From 2-12-FULL-42-15 sp964196565 (GTDB lineage: Bacteria > Pseudomonadota > Gammaproteobacteria > Coxiellales > Coxiellaceae): a stretch of 35,841 bases of DNA. The stretch covers positions 1-35,841 of the forward strand of contig CAXMUH010000018.1 of NCBI GenBank assembly GCA_964196565.1. The letters run 5' to 3'. Made by a program: the position numbers and the translations under genes. The notes below the pieces were generated by a model, which was not told the origin of the DNA, ran no database searches, and saw nothing but the letters and a program-made list of their open reading frames with translations. Positions 23,595 to 33,060 of the stretch are shown here, one piece after another (the stretch's first letter is position 1; the number at the start of each line of letters is the position of its first letter).

Positions 23595-24164
23595 TTACCC
23601 CTTAACGCTTATCAAGCTCTGATATAAATTTGCAAGTTTGCTTTTAACGGATCCATCAATCACAAACTTATTCGTGCGGATGACCGCACCACCAATTAAG
23701 TCTTTATCGATCTCAAATTGAATTGAAACATCGCTTTGAAACTTCTTAGCTAATACAAGTTTCATGTTTTCTTTTTCAGCGGAATCAATTTCAAAAGCAG
23801 AGATGACTTTTGCAGCGGTAATGTTTTGTGCCTTCGCCATCAGCTGATTGTAAAGTGTTAGCATATCTGGAATGGTAATCAGCCTTTTATGCTCGATTAA
23901 CAAACGAATAAAATTATCAAGCTTTGCACCTAATAGATCGACTTCATTGTTGACGACCTCAATAACCAGCTCCAGTAAAATATCTTTTAATTTCTGAGGG
24001 GAAACCTTAGGATCAAATGTCAAACAGATCATTGGTTTTTGGCTCATGATATAACTTAACACCTGAAGCACCTTCGACCAAGCTTCGAGAAGTTTAGGAT
24101 CTGCTTTCGCATCGCTGAAAAGAGCGGCTGCATAAGGTCTTGCGATTGTTAAATACTGAGCCAT
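23595..24164 (-). CDS. atpH: ATP synthase F1 delta subunit
   Basis: Delta links the peripheral stalk to the top of F1. The N-terminal IARPYAAALFSDAKAD and the C-terminal KDLIGGAVIRTNKFVIDGSVKSKLANL signature identify it. At 189 residues it is slightly longer than E. coli's 177. It sits three bases after atpF and five before atpA. Confidence 0.95.
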   Translation of the reverse strand: MAQYLTIARPYAAALFSDAKADPKLLEAWSKVLQVLSYIMSQKPMICLTFDPKVSPQKLKDILLELVIEVVNNEVDLLGAKLDNFIRLLIEHKRLITIPDMLTLYNQLMAKAQNITAAKVISAFEIDSAEKENMKLVLAKKFQSDVSIQFEIDKDLIGGAVIRTNKFVIDGSVKSKLANLYQSLISVKG

Positions 24165-24167
24165 AAA

Positions 24168-24641
24168 CTAAATCTCTTCACTCACCAGTTCTTTAATTAA
24201 GCGATCATTGCTGGCTTTATCCACTTCTGATTGCAAAATTTTCTCAGCACCAGCGATTGCAATCTTGGAAACACTTTTCATCAACTCAGATCTTGCTGAA
24301 ATATAATTCTGATCGATTTCTTCATTCGCCATTTTAATCAAACGCTCACCTTCTTCGCGCGCCCGACCTTTTGACTCTTCAATGATGCGGTTAGCGCGGG
24401 TGTTCGCCTGCTCGATAATATGTGCAGCTTGGGTTTTCGCCTCAAGAATAATTTCTTTAGATTTGTGCTGAGCCAACTCTAAGTCTTTTATACCTTGCTC
24501 AGCTGCTGCCAATCCATCTGCGATTTCTTTGCGTCGTTTTTCCAAAATTTTGGTAACCGGCGGCCAAATATACTTCATCGTTATCACCACAAAGGCGATA
24601 AAACAAATCATTTGTACAAATAAAGTCGCGTTCAAATTCAT
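24168..24641 (-). CDS. atpF: ATP synthase Fo b subunit
   Basis: The b subunit forms the peripheral stalk as a dimer. One N-terminal membrane segment (residues about 5-25, ending MKYIWPPV) is followed by a long charged helix (LEKRRKEIADGLAAAEQGIK onward) that dimerises as a right-handed coiled coil. The 157-residue length is normal (E. coli 156), and only one b gene is present. Confidence 0.96.
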   Translation of the reverse strand: MNLNATLFVQMICFIAFVVITMKYIWPPVTKILEKRRKEIADGLAAAEQGIKDLELAQHKSKEIILEAKTQAAHIIEQANTRANRIIEESKGRAREEGERLIKMANEEIDQNYISARSELMKSVSKIAIAGAEKILQSEVDKASNDRLIKELVSEEI

Positions 24642-24661
24642 ACTCGAATCTCCAAAAGCCT

Positions 24662-24961
24662 TTAACTAGCTGTTTTTGACGCAGCGGCTATCACCGCTTT
24701 TAAAAATGGGTTGCCACCAAACATTAATACAAAACCCATGGCCAGCGAGATCGCCGCAAAAGCATCCACTAAGCCTGCCATAAATAAAGTACGCCCCAAT
24801 AACATACCGGATAATTCAGGTTGACGCGCAATTCCTTCGATAAATTTACCCGTTAAAACGCCTAAACCAACACCGGCACCAAGGGCTGCAAAGCCAAACA
24901 TAATCGCAGCGGCGATTGCGGAGAGTCCTTGTACGGTTGCTATTAATTGTGCTAGTTGCAT
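24662..24961 (-). CDS. atpE: ATP synthase Fo c subunit (rotor ring)
   Basis: A two-helix hairpin proteolipid. Helix 1 has the GAGVGLGVL packing motif, the polar loop is ARQPEL, and helix 2 carries the proton-binding Asp66 in MAGLVDAFAAIS. Asp rather than Glu, and the absence of the sodium-site Gln/Ser-Glu pattern, suggest proton coupling. At 99 residues it is longer than E. coli's 79. The extra residues are an N-terminal QLAQLIATVQGLS and a C-terminal NPFLKAVIAAASKTAS. Confidence 0.97.
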   Translation of the reverse strand: MQLAQLIATVQGLSAIAAAIMFGFAALGAGVGLGVLTGKFIEGIARQPELSGMLLGRTLFMAGLVDAFAAISLAMGFVLMFGGNPFLKAVIAAASKTAS

Positions 24962-24988
24962 GTTATTTCCTCTTTTTTTCTGTTTGTG

Positions 24989-25786
24989 TTAATGGGATTC
25001 TTGCGCCATACCAAGATAAACAATGGTCAGCATCATAAAAATAAAGGCTTGAATGGTAATCACTAACAAGTGAAACATCGTCCAAATAAAGCCTAAACTC
25101 AGCTGACCCCACCAAGGCATCATCGCAATCAATAGAAAAACAATTTCTCCGGCAAAAATATTACCAAAAAGTCGAAGTGATAATGAAACAGGTTTAACAC
25201 ACTCTTCAATCAAACGAAATAAAATATTAACCGGAAATAAATACCAACCAAATGGTTTGCTCAAGACCTCTTTGCTTAAACCGATAGGGCCTTTTGACTT
25301 AACATTATAATAAAGTATTAAGGCAAAAACAGTTAGTGACATGGCAAAAGTGAGCATTGGATTCGTCGTTGGTACCGCTCGAAAATAGGTGACGCCAAAT
25401 AATTTCATCAGCTGCGGGATTAAATCTACTGGAACCAAGTCCATAAAATTCATTAAAAAAGTCCAAATAAATATCGTCAGCGCGAGCGGTGCAATAAAGT
25501 GGCGATCATTGCGCACCGACTCCTTGACCACCTTCTCAACGGCTTCAATCGACATTTCAACCACATTACCCAACTTTGTCGGTGTACCGGTTGTCATTTT
25601 ACGAGCAACTGAGTGAAAGAAAATAAGGAATAATGCACCAAGAAGAACGGATACCAGAATGGTGTCTAAATCGACTGTCCAAAAACCACCATTGGTAAAA
25701 GTGAAATTGTGCAGATTTAACTGCCAATTTGTCATATGATGCTGAATGTACTCAGCTGATGTGTGAGGCACAGCATTTGTACTCAT
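24989..25786 (-). CDS. atpB: ATP synthase Fo a subunit
   Basis: The a subunit forms the proton half-channels. The essential arginine lies in SLSLRLFGNIFAGEIVFLL, and the C-terminal helix has TMFHLLVITIQAFIFMMLT. Five to six membrane segments follow a soluble N-terminus. The ATG at 25784-25786 is chosen: it overlaps the atpI stop by one base (TGATG), with GGTGG upstream. A TTG two codons earlier is the alternative. Length is 265 residues. Confidence 0.96.
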   Translation of the reverse strand: MSTNAVPHTSAEYIQHHMTNWQLNLHNFTFTNGGFWTVDLDTILVSVLLGALFLIFFHSVARKMTTGTPTKLGNVVEMSIEAVEKVVKESVRNDRHFIAPLALTIFIWTFLMNFMDLVPVDLIPQLMKLFGVTYFRAVPTTNPMLTFAMSLTVFALILYYNVKSKGPIGLSKEVLSKPFGWYLFPVNILFRLIEECVKPVSLSLRLFGNIFAGEIVFLLIAMMPWWGQLSLGFIWTMFHLLVITIQAFIFMMLTIVYLGMAQESH

Positions 25787-26208
25787 CACCAACCACCTTT
25801 TGTTGAGTTATTTTTAAACAATAATGGACCCAGCCATGCTCCAAACTGAGCACCTATAAAACCAACGAAAACGGGTAAAATTGCATACTGCAAATGGACA
25901 ACGACAAACGCTAAAGCGAGCGCGCTGACAACCAATTTAACGAATTCGCCAACAAAAAATACAATTGCTAGGCGCTTTGTTGCGGTTGGACTTACAATGG
26001 CAAACAAGCCCCAAGTAAATAGAAAACTTGGAACGCTCAACGCTAGGCCACCCAATACCACCGCCTTAAATACATCTAAGTCTTTAAAAAACCACCATAT
26101 TAAGCCAATACACACGGCTGCCAACAATTGCAGCATAACAGCTCTAAACGCTTTATTACGCTCGACACGTGTCGATGAATTTTCAGTACTTACAACATTT
26201 TGGCGCAC
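25786..26208 (-). CDS. atpI: ATP synthase assembly protein I
   Basis: A 140-residue protein with four membrane segments, first in the atp operon. AtpI proteins help assemble the c-ring and are poorly conserved. Position (directly before atpB, overlapping it) and topology carry the assignment. The start region (MRQNVVSTENSSTRVERNKAF) is hydrophilic and cytoplasmic. An operon promoter lies about 40 bases upstream. Confidence 0.9.
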   Translation of the reverse strand: MRQNVVSTENSSTRVERNKAFRAVMLQLLAAVCIGLIWWFFKDLDVFKAVVLGGLALSVPSFLFTWGLFAIVSPTATKRLAIVFFVGEFVKLVVSALALAFVVVHLQYAILPVFVGFIGAQFGAWLGPLLFKNNSTKGGW

Positions 26209-26246
26209 AAAATATCCCCGCTTTTTGGCACGGCTAATTGCGGGCG

Positions 26247-26275
26247 AGTATATAAGCTTTTGTTAGGAAGTGCAA
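26247..26275 (-). promoter_or_regulatory. Promoter of the atp operon
   Basis: On the minus strand TTGCAC (26270-26275) and TATACT (26247-26252) are exactly 17 bases apart, ahead of atpI. The leader would be about 30 bases. Confidence 0.6.
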
Positions 26276-26338
26276 TCTCAACTGGGTAATTTAATGCTAA
26301 TTTCAGATTCTAGGATTATGCTTAGTCGATCTTTTCCA

Positions 26339-26367
26339 TTGCGACTCTCTCATGATAGAGCTAACAT
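26339..26367 (+). promoter_or_regulatory. Possible promoter of the O-antigen-ligase-like gene
   Basis: TTGCGA (26339-26344) and TAACAT (26362-26367) are 17 bases apart, about 30 bases before the ATG at 26399. Moderate consensus match only. Confidence 0.35.
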
Positions 26368-26398
26368 AACCCACATTTTATAGCAGCAAGGACAGGCC

Positions 26399-27661
26399 AT
26401 GACAACTATCGCAACAAGGAACCGCTTTTCATTAACCACTGAATGGTTGGCGCTCCTCACACTTGTGATCTGCTCATTTGTTATACCAATTTCAGTTACT
26501 GCTACCACGATCACATTTTTACTCGCCTGGGTGCTAATCCTAGTTTCTGGCAATTGGCGTCAACGTTTGCAAAAGATTAAACACAACCCAGCGGCAATCA
26601 GCTTTTGGGTTTTATTCGCGCTGTTTTTAATTGGATTAATTTATACTATTTCACCACACCACCTTGCTTTTAAGGATTTACAAAAACGGCACTGGTTACT
26701 GATTGCGCCATTTTTTATGATGGTGATCAATGATGATTGCTGGCGAAAACGAATCATCAATGCTTTTTTAATTATCATGGTCATCACGCTTTTTCTATCT
26801 TATTTAAAATGGATGGGGTTAGACATCGTGAGTTTTATTACCCACAAAAAATTATCGGGCATTGGCGTTTTCTTTGAGCATATTGTGCAATACTTTTTTA
26901 TGAGCGTTGCCGCTTTTATTTTTGGTTATCGTTTTTTCTACCATGCTAAGTGGCGCTGGATTAATTTAGCCATTTTTATTTTAATGGCAATTAATCTGGC
27001 TTTTCTAAGCCAAGGGCGAACGGGTTATATTCAGTTTGGATTGTTATTGTCTTTTCTATGCTTTATTCGTTTTGGCTGGAAAGGTGTATTGACCGCCGTC
27101 ACCTTAAGCATTCTATTATTTGGCGCGGCATTCACGCTATCGGATGGTGTATCCAAACGTATTCGCGCTATTCCAACCGAATATCAGCATTACAATAAAA
27201 ACAACGCCATGACTCCGATAGGGATAAGAATCAGCATGTGGCATGATGCCGTGCTACTTATCAAAAAACGCCCTTGGTTTGGTTATGGAACCGGAAATAT
27301 AAGCACGGCAATGAAACAAAATCTGCCGCCCGCAATGATCAATCTCACAGGATCCATCGACTATGTCGAGTATTCTTATCTTAATTTTATGTTAGAGTTT
27401 GGTGTTTTCGGATTATTTATTTTCCTGGGGGTTATCATCACTCAAATAATAATGACATTTCGCCTACCGACTGAGTATAAATACACGATGCAAGCTTTTT
27501 TAATCGCCTACCTTGCAGGCTCGCTCGCAAATTCTTTTTTTGTCTCCTTTTGCGAAGTCCATTTATATGCAATTTTCTCAGCCGTTTGCTTCAGTGCGTG
27601 CGCGCCTTCTGCCCAAGCAATAACAAAAAAATCAGACCAATTATCTTATGAAAACACTTAA
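26399..27661 (+). CDS. O-antigen ligase / polymerase-like membrane protein
   Basis: A 420-residue integral membrane protein with about ten to twelve predicted helices and a large periplasmic loop between about residues 250 and 330. Family signs (Wzy/WaaL, PF04932) are LSQGRTGYIQF and, in the loop, GIRISMWHDAVLLIKKRPWFGYGTGN. Such proteins transfer or polymerise surface polysaccharide on lipid carriers at the periplasmic face. Ligase and polymerase cannot be told apart by eye. AAGGA precedes the ATG. The last 14 bases overlap the next gene, a GT9 glycosyltransferase, which supports a role in LPS core or O-antigen assembly. Confidence 0.82.
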   Translation: MTTIATRNRFSLTTEWLALLTLVICSFVIPISVTATTITFLLAWVLILVSGNWRQRLQKIKHNPAAISFWVLFALFLIGLIYTISPHHLAFKDLQKRHWLLIAPFFMMVINDDCWRKRIINAFLIIMVITLFLSYLKWMGLDIVSFITHKKLSGIGVFFEHIVQYFFMSVAAFIFGYRFFYHAKWRWINLAIFILMAINLAFLSQGRTGYIQFGLLLSFLCFIRFGWKGVLTAVTLSILLFGAAFTLSDGVSKRIRAIPTEYQHYNKNNAMTPIGIRISMWHDAVLLIKKRPWFGYGTGNISTAMKQNLPPAMINLTGSIDYVEYSYLNFMLEFGVFGLFIFLGVIITQIIMTFRLPTEYKYTMQAFLIAYLAGSLANSFFVSFCEVHLYAIFSAVCFSACAPSAQAITKKSDQLSYENT

Positions 27662-28676
27662 TCAAAAACATATTATCATTAGTCGCACGGATAATATCGG
27701 TGATGTTATTTTAACACTGCCCTTAGCCTCGCTTTTAAAGCAAGAATACCCAGACTGCAAAATTTCTTTTTTAGCGCGCGAATATGTTAGTGCTATTATA
27801 AAAAGCGCCCCGGATGTTGATGCCTTTATTAGCTGGGATAACATTAACTCATTAAATGAAAAAGAAGCGGTAAAGACACTCGCGGCTATTGGTGCGGATA
27901 CCATATTGCATGTTTTTCCAAAGAGCAAAATTGCCCGCCTTGCTAAAAAGGCAAAAATTAAAACACGCATCGGCACATCAAGGCGCTGGTATCATTACTT
28001 CAACTGCAATAAGCGAATTAAATTCAGCCGCTCAAAATCGCAATTACATGAGGCGCAATTAAATATAAAACTATTATCCGCTTTTCACATGCAAACTGAC
28101 TACAGCTTGTCTCAAATATCCAAGCTTATTCAGTTAAAAACTCATGCTTCATTAAGCCAAAAACTGCAATCCTACCTTGACGCTAATAAATTTAATCTCA
28201 TTATACATCCACTTTCTAATGGCAATACCCGTGAATGGCCAATTGAGAATTTTAATGTGTTAATCAACAATCTGCCGGCAGACAAGTTTAATATTTTAGT
28301 CACGGGCTCTGAAAAAGAGCGGACTCAATTGCAAGACCCGATGATGAGTAAGTGCCCACAGGCTATTGATTTGACAGGGAAATTAAGCTTAGATGAATTG
28401 CTCGAACTTATCCAACACGCCGATGGACTGCTGGCGAATAGCACCGGGCCTTTGCATATGGCCGCAGCTGCCGGCATAAAAACCTTGGGGCTTTTCCCGC
28501 CCGCTAAAACCATGAACCCTACGCGCTGGGCGCCATTGGGTAAGCAGGCCGAGTTTATGGTGATCGATAAAATCTGTGATGCCAGTCTTTGTCATGATAG
28601 TCAAGACTGCGCGTGTATTCGTGCAATTAAAACAGATGCGGTGTTAAATAAAATTGTTGATTGGTTAGTGGCGTGA
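27648..28676 (+). CDS. GT9-family glycosyltransferase (heptosyltransferase-like)
   Basis: A 342-residue GT-B enzyme of glycosyltransferase family 9, like WaaC, WaaF and WaaQ, which add heptose to LPS core. The N-terminal motif is RTDNIGDVILTLPLASLL. The C-terminal nucleotide-sugar site reads IIHPLSNGNTREWP and LANSTGPLHMAAAAG followed by KTLGLFPP. Two pairs of cysteines lie near the end (ICDASLCHDSQDCACIRAI). It overlaps the O-antigen-ligase-like gene, so the two are co-translated. The acceptor is unknown. Confidence 0.88.
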   Translation: MKTLNQKHIIISRTDNIGDVILTLPLASLLKQEYPDCKISFLAREYVSAIIKSAPDVDAFISWDNINSLNEKEAVKTLAAIGADTILHVFPKSKIARLAKKAKIKTRIGTSRRWYHYFNCNKRIKFSRSKSQLHEAQLNIKLLSAFHMQTDYSLSQISKLIQLKTHASLSQKLQSYLDANKFNLIIHPLSNGNTREWPIENFNVLINNLPADKFNILVTGSEKERTQLQDPMMSKCPQAIDLTGKLSLDELLELIQHADGLLANSTGPLHMAAAAGIKTLGLFPPAKTMNPTRWAPLGKQAEFMVIDKICDASLCHDSQDCACIRAIKTDAVLNKIVDWLVA

Positions 28677-28721
28677 TCTTCTGCCTCTTCTTTTTGATGC
28701 GCATCAAACAAAATAATTTCA

Positions 28722-29993
28722 TCAGGCTGAACGAGGCTTCGGGGATTCCACAAACAATAACATCAAACCACCAGCAATTAAAAATACTATTATCGTGCTC
28801 ATACCAATCCGCTGGCTATTATAATGCAATGTAACCAAACCTAATATCCAAGGCCCAGCAAATGCGGTTGCGCGCCCTGATAATGCGTATAACCCAAATA
28901 ATTCAGTAATAATTTCTTTCGGTGATAATCGAATCATCATTGATCGACTTGCCGCTTGGATGGGGCCAACACAAAAACTTAAGAAAAGGCCCACAACCCA
29001 AAATAATTCTAAAGAATGTGCTAATACCATGGTCATTCCAGCAGCCGTCATAATAACTAAAGAAATTAAAATGGTTACCTTGGGACCAATCCAATCATCC
29101 AGCCAAGCAAATAAAATAGCGCCAAGTCCGGCAGTGACATGCATGGTAATACCAAATAAGATCACTTGATCTAGACTCATGTTATAAGCACCAGCCGCAT
29201 AAATACCACCAAATGCAAAAACCGTATTTAAGCCATCGATATAGAGCATGCGCGCTAGCAGAAATTTAAAAATATTGCTGTAATCGCGCAAACGCCGGAT
29301 CGTATCAATTAATTGTTTTATCCCTCGAAAAATGGCTGTCCGAACAGGTATATTGGTCGTTGCTCTGTCGGGGGTAAGAATAAACAGTGGTAGCGAAAAT
29401 AACAACGCCCAAACAGCAACAAAGGGTCCAACAATTCTCACTTGCTCATAGGATTTAAAGTTCAATGCAATAAAAGGGAAATGGTTGTTCATAAAAAAGA
29501 AAAGGCAAAAAATTAACGCCAGCAGCCCGCCAAAATAACCAAAACCCCAGGCCCAACCCGACATCCTGCCAATATATTTCTCAGGAACCAAATCACGCAA
29601 CATCGAATTATAAAAAACCATTGATACTTCAGACCCAATGGTTCCAATCACAACGCCAGTGAGTGCAATATAAATATATCCATGCTCTGGTTTTACAAAC
29701 CATAACCAGGCTGATCCGACAATCATTAATAAAGTAAATAATCCAAGCCAAGGTTTACGGCGCCCCTCATGATCTGCAATCGCTCCAAAGATAGGGCTCA
29801 CAACCGCAACGATTAATGCCGCCAAGGAAATCGCATTACCCCACATCGATGTCCCAATGATTTTATTTGGGGCTACTCTTTGTGAAAAATAAGTTGCAAA
29901 AATAAAAGTGGTGATGATGGTTGGAAACGCCGAGTTGGCCCAGTCATAAAAAAACCATGCAATGATACTTTTCGAGAATAAATCGCGCTTCAT
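28722..29993 (-). CDS. UMF1/Atg22-type MFS transporter
   Basis: A 423-residue, about 12-helix permease. The N-terminus FFYDWANSAFPTIITTFIFATYF and the following SPIFGAIADHEGRRKPW are the hallmark of the UMF1 family related to the yeast vacuolar amino-acid exporter Atg22. The substrate of bacterial members is not established. It starts 15 bases after the ACP-FAAL-PlsC gene and is probably in its operon. It converges on the GT9 gene. Confidence 0.9.
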   Translation of the reverse strand: MKRDLFSKSIIAWFFYDWANSAFPTIITTFIFATYFSQRVAPNKIIGTSMWGNAISLAALIVAVVSPIFGAIADHEGRRKPWLGLFTLLMIVGSAWLWFVKPEHGYIYIALTGVVIGTIGSEVSMVFYNSMLRDLVPEKYIGRMSGWAWGFGYFGGLLALIFCLFFFMNNHFPFIALNFKSYEQVRIVGPFVAVWALLFSLPLFILTPDRATTNIPVRTAIFRGIKQLIDTIRRLRDYSNIFKFLLARMLYIDGLNTVFAFGGIYAAGAYNMSLDQVILFGITMHVTAGLGAILFAWLDDWIGPKVTILISLVIMTAAGMTMVLAHSLELFWVVGLFLSFCVGPIQAASRSMMIRLSPKEIITELFGLYALSGRATAFAGPWILGLVTLHYNSQRIGMSTIIVFLIAGGLMLLFVESPKPRSA

Positions 29994-30008
29994 TCCATGC
30001 CTCAGTTA

Positions 30009-32813
30009 TTATTGTACACCGGCTTTAATCAGATCTATTGGCTTTTCGCCACAATGATCACTTATTTCTTTTCTTGCCCAGTCACGAATGACTGCAATTT
30101 CATCCCAACCTTCACCAAAGGGTTGTTTTGAAGGAAGTATTGTTATCTTCACATTTCTCGGTGAAAACAGAAACCCATTTGCACGTAAAATTCCTCGCGC
30201 ATTTGCTATCGCTACTGGGCATACCGCGATTTTCTTTTCGCTTGCGAGCTTAAAGGGTCCTAACTTAAATGGCCGGACGCCCGTGACTCGAGTAAAAGTG
30301 CCTTCAGGAAAAAATAAAACCGGATGTCCCTTATCAACTTCTTGCATTATGCGCGCTAAATCTGCCTCACTTTTGGTAATATCTAAGCGATCTATAAAAA
30401 CATGGCCTAACTTTTTCATCAGGCTGCCTAAAATAGGTAATTTCAATAGCTCTTTTTTGCCCACAAATCGTGTATCAACGGGCAATACCGCCATCAACAG
30501 CACGACATCCACATAACTGGTGTGATTAGCAACAAATAGTTTCGGCTTTTCCTTTGCTAGTACATCTTCACCCACCACCTTTAGGTGACAAAAAATCATC
30601 GCAATGGCCAATTTAGACCATTTTTTTATAAGTTTTGCCGATGACTCTCTGGATTGAAACACAATAATTAAACGTGTTGGTAAAAATGTAATTAAAAATA
30701 CCAGAGCCACATACAGCGTATAGATGAATCGAAAGAAAACGCTGACTAATTTTTTTAGTTTTCTTGTGAAACCCAAAAAAATCAGTTTGGTCAATTGGAT
30801 CCAAGTAGACTTATTCGGCGTGGTTAATGCTGAATCCAAATACATTTGCTTACAACTGGATCGTCTTAATTTTCCACTTGAGGTTTTAGGTATTGTCCTT
30901 GGCGGGACAACAATGACGTGATCCGGTGAAATTATAATTCTTGCAGCTATATTTCGATTAATTTGGGTGATCATTTCATCTTCATCTAGATTAGCACGCA
31001 AATTTCTTTCCACCACCACAATTAATTTCTCTGTTCCACTGGATTTATCAAACACACCAAAGGCCGCAATACAGCCTTTTCTAACGCCGGGCACATCACT
31101 GGCTGCATCTTCTATTTCTTGTGGAAAATAATTACGTCCCGCTTTAATAATTAAGTCTTTTTTTCGACCTGTTATAAATAATTCACCATCGACAAGATAC
31201 CCTAAATCCCCAGTATCCCACCATCCACCATGATACACTGCCTCTGTAGCTTCTGAATTTCGGTAATACCCCGCCATTGATGAAGGTCCACAAAATTGTA
31301 AGTTGCCGATCTCACGTTCAGCCAACACATTATCAAGGTCGTCCACAACCCGAATTTTGTGGCCGGCAAGTGGACTACCGCAACTCACAAATTCATAAAC
31401 ATTGTGGGTTAGCTTTTTTGCAGGAATTGCTTTTTGTGCGGTTTCAAATTCGGCTGCATCAATTCGATCGATCAATGGTTCACGCCCAACCGGTGGAAAA
31501 GTTAAAGCCACAGAGCACTCCGCTAATCCATAGACTGGAAAAAAGGTTTTCTTCATAAAACCATAACGTTTAAAGCGATCACAAAACCGATCAAGGGTTT
31601 TTGGGTGTATCGCCTCAGCGCCATTAAACGCGAGGCGCCAACTGCTTAAGTCTAAGCCTTCTAAATCTTCATCTCTTATTTTTTTAGCACACAACTCATA
31701 GGCAAAATTTGGGGCCGCTGATAATGTGGCGCGGCGATAGTGTATAGCCCAAAACCATTTTTCAGGACGTGATAAAAAGCTTAAAGGCGACATTAAAATC
31801 AGCGGGACGCCATAGTATAAACAACCCATTACGGTTCCAATCAATCCCATATCATGATATAGCGGCAACCAACTTACAACCACATCACTGGGTTTCATAT
31901 TAATTGCTTCACCATAAGCTCTAATGTTTGCTAATAAATTTTCATGGGTTAATACAACGCCCTTTGGATTACCGGTGCTACCTGAAGTATATTGGAGTAG
32001 GGCAATATCTTCTTTATCAATTTCTGCTTTTTTATATTCCCCTTTGCTTTTCATTAATGCCTCAACATCCGTTACTTCGGTTAAGGTTGGAACGAAGGGT
32101 TGTAATATTTTATTTAAGCGTTTTGCTTCTTTGAAACTAATTAATATTTTAACACCAGCATTATATAAAATGGTTGCTTCTTTGTGTGCATACTCTTCTA
32201 TTTGATTTAATCGCATTGGTGGATAAATCGGAACGGGAACACATCCCGCTAATATCGCACCGTAAAAAGCATAGAAAAAGTCAGCGCCCGTTGGCAACAT
32301 AATGGCAACTGTGTCGCCCGACAAAACATTATGTGATATTAATCCTGCAGCGACTTTTAACGCGGACTCATGCAGGGCGCCATACGTAATAATAAATTCG
32401 CCTGTCTCTTCTTGTAAATAAATATAAGCGCGTGAACTGTCTTTTTCCGCATATAATGTTAACACGTCCGCCAATGTTTTCGACACGCTCTGATCAACGT
32501 GCAATGCGCTTAATTCAATTTTTTTAGATTTTTTATAATTTACTTCACCCGCTTGTGATAATTTCTGCAACACATCCATAATATCCTTTACGGTTTGTGC
32601 GCTTGCCAAAAGAGATTCAGGCAGCCTTACATTGAAATGTATTTCAACTCGATGGAAAAGTTCAGCTTTTTCTAAACTGCCAATCCCAAGGTCTTGTTCT
32701 AATTGTGCAAATAGCGTTACCGAACGGCTTGCTCGAGTGGCACCAGATTCTTGTAAAAATTGTTGCGTTATGGCCAGCAGCTGTTGTTCCAATTCTGCTT
32801 TAGTTTCATCCAT
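30009..32813 (-). CDS. ACP - fatty acyl-AMP ligase - PlsC acyltransferase fusion
   Basis: Three modules occupy 934 residues. About 1-90 is an acyl-carrier domain with phosphopantetheine serine S46 in LGIGSLEKAEL. About 110-670 is an adenylating enzyme of the fatty acyl-AMP ligase type, with YTSGSTGNPKG (275-285), WLPLYHDMGLIG, YGLAECSVALT, GWWDTGDLGYL and the C-terminal lysine in SGKLRR. A membrane segment (about 700-725) follows. Residues about 745-934 form a PlsC acyltransferase with NHTSYVD (763-769) and FPEGT (835-839). The likely path is: free fatty acid to acyl-AMP, acyl-ACP in cis, then lysophospholipid. This resembles Aas in logic but carries its own ACP. Confidence 0.88.
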   Translation of the reverse strand: MDETKAELEQQLLAITQQFLQESGATRASRSVTLFAQLEQDLGIGSLEKAELFHRVEIHFNVRLPESLLASAQTVKDIMDVLQKLSQAGEVNYKKSKKIELSALHVDQSVSKTLADVLTLYAEKDSSRAYIYLQEETGEFIITYGALHESALKVAAGLISHNVLSGDTVAIMLPTGADFFYAFYGAILAGCVPVPIYPPMRLNQIEEYAHKEATILYNAGVKILISFKEAKRLNKILQPFVPTLTEVTDVEALMKSKGEYKKAEIDKEDIALLQYTSGSTGNPKGVVLTHENLLANIRAYGEAINMKPSDVVVSWLPLYHDMGLIGTVMGCLYYGVPLILMSPLSFLSRPEKWFWAIHYRRATLSAAPNFAYELCAKKIRDEDLEGLDLSSWRLAFNGAEAIHPKTLDRFCDRFKRYGFMKKTFFPVYGLAECSVALTFPPVGREPLIDRIDAAEFETAQKAIPAKKLTHNVYEFVSCGSPLAGHKIRVVDDLDNVLAEREIGNLQFCGPSSMAGYYRNSEATEAVYHGGWWDTGDLGYLVDGELFITGRKKDLIIKAGRNYFPQEIEDAASDVPGVRKGCIAAFGVFDKSSGTEKLIVVVERNLRANLDEDEMITQINRNIAARIIISPDHVIVVPPRTIPKTSSGKLRRSSCKQMYLDSALTTPNKSTWIQLTKLIFLGFTRKLKKLVSVFFRFIYTLYVALVFLITFLPTRLIIVFQSRESSAKLIKKWSKLAIAMIFCHLKVVGEDVLAKEKPKLFVANHTSYVDVVLLMAVLPVDTRFVGKKELLKLPILGSLMKKLGHVFIDRLDITKSEADLARIMQEVDKGHPVLFFPEGTFTRVTGVRPFKLGPFKLASEKKIAVCPVAIANARGILRANGFLFSPRNVKITILPSKQPFGEGWDEIAVIRDWARKEISDHCGEKPIDLIKAGVQ

Positions 32814-32941
32814 GCAAGCTTCTCTCTCAATTTACACTGTCGCTATACGACAGAGCATTACTGGTTTTTGACTTTACAATCATAGCACAATATCGCATTT
32901 GCTTGCACATAATCAGACTGTCCTATGATATGAAAATCGGT

Positions 32942-33036
32942 GTAGCCAGCCCGGATAAAAGTTTATTTTTGGCCGGGAATAATGTTTGAATCCAGCTTCA
33001 CTGGATGCTTCCCGGCCGACGAGTCGTCCGGGCTAC
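32942..33036. repeat. Palindromic interspersed repeat, copy C (most complete)
   Basis: The element runs from GTAGCC to GGCTAC. Its outer arms GCCCGGA and TCCGGGC and inner arms GGCCGGGAA (32971-32979) and TTCCCGGCC (33009-33017) form a long nested palindrome. ATCCAG-CTTCA-CTGGAT lies in the centre. The right half matches copy A at 6263 and copy B at 14001. It lies between two minus-strand genes; the rest of the 32.8-33.1 kb gap shows nothing else. Confidence 0.75.
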
Positions 33037-33060
33037 TTCAGATGGTACCAAATAGGTAGC

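Noticed and set aside
28389..28604. Minus-strand open frames inside the GT9 gene
   Set aside because: They are shadows of a well-supported glycosyltransferase frame.
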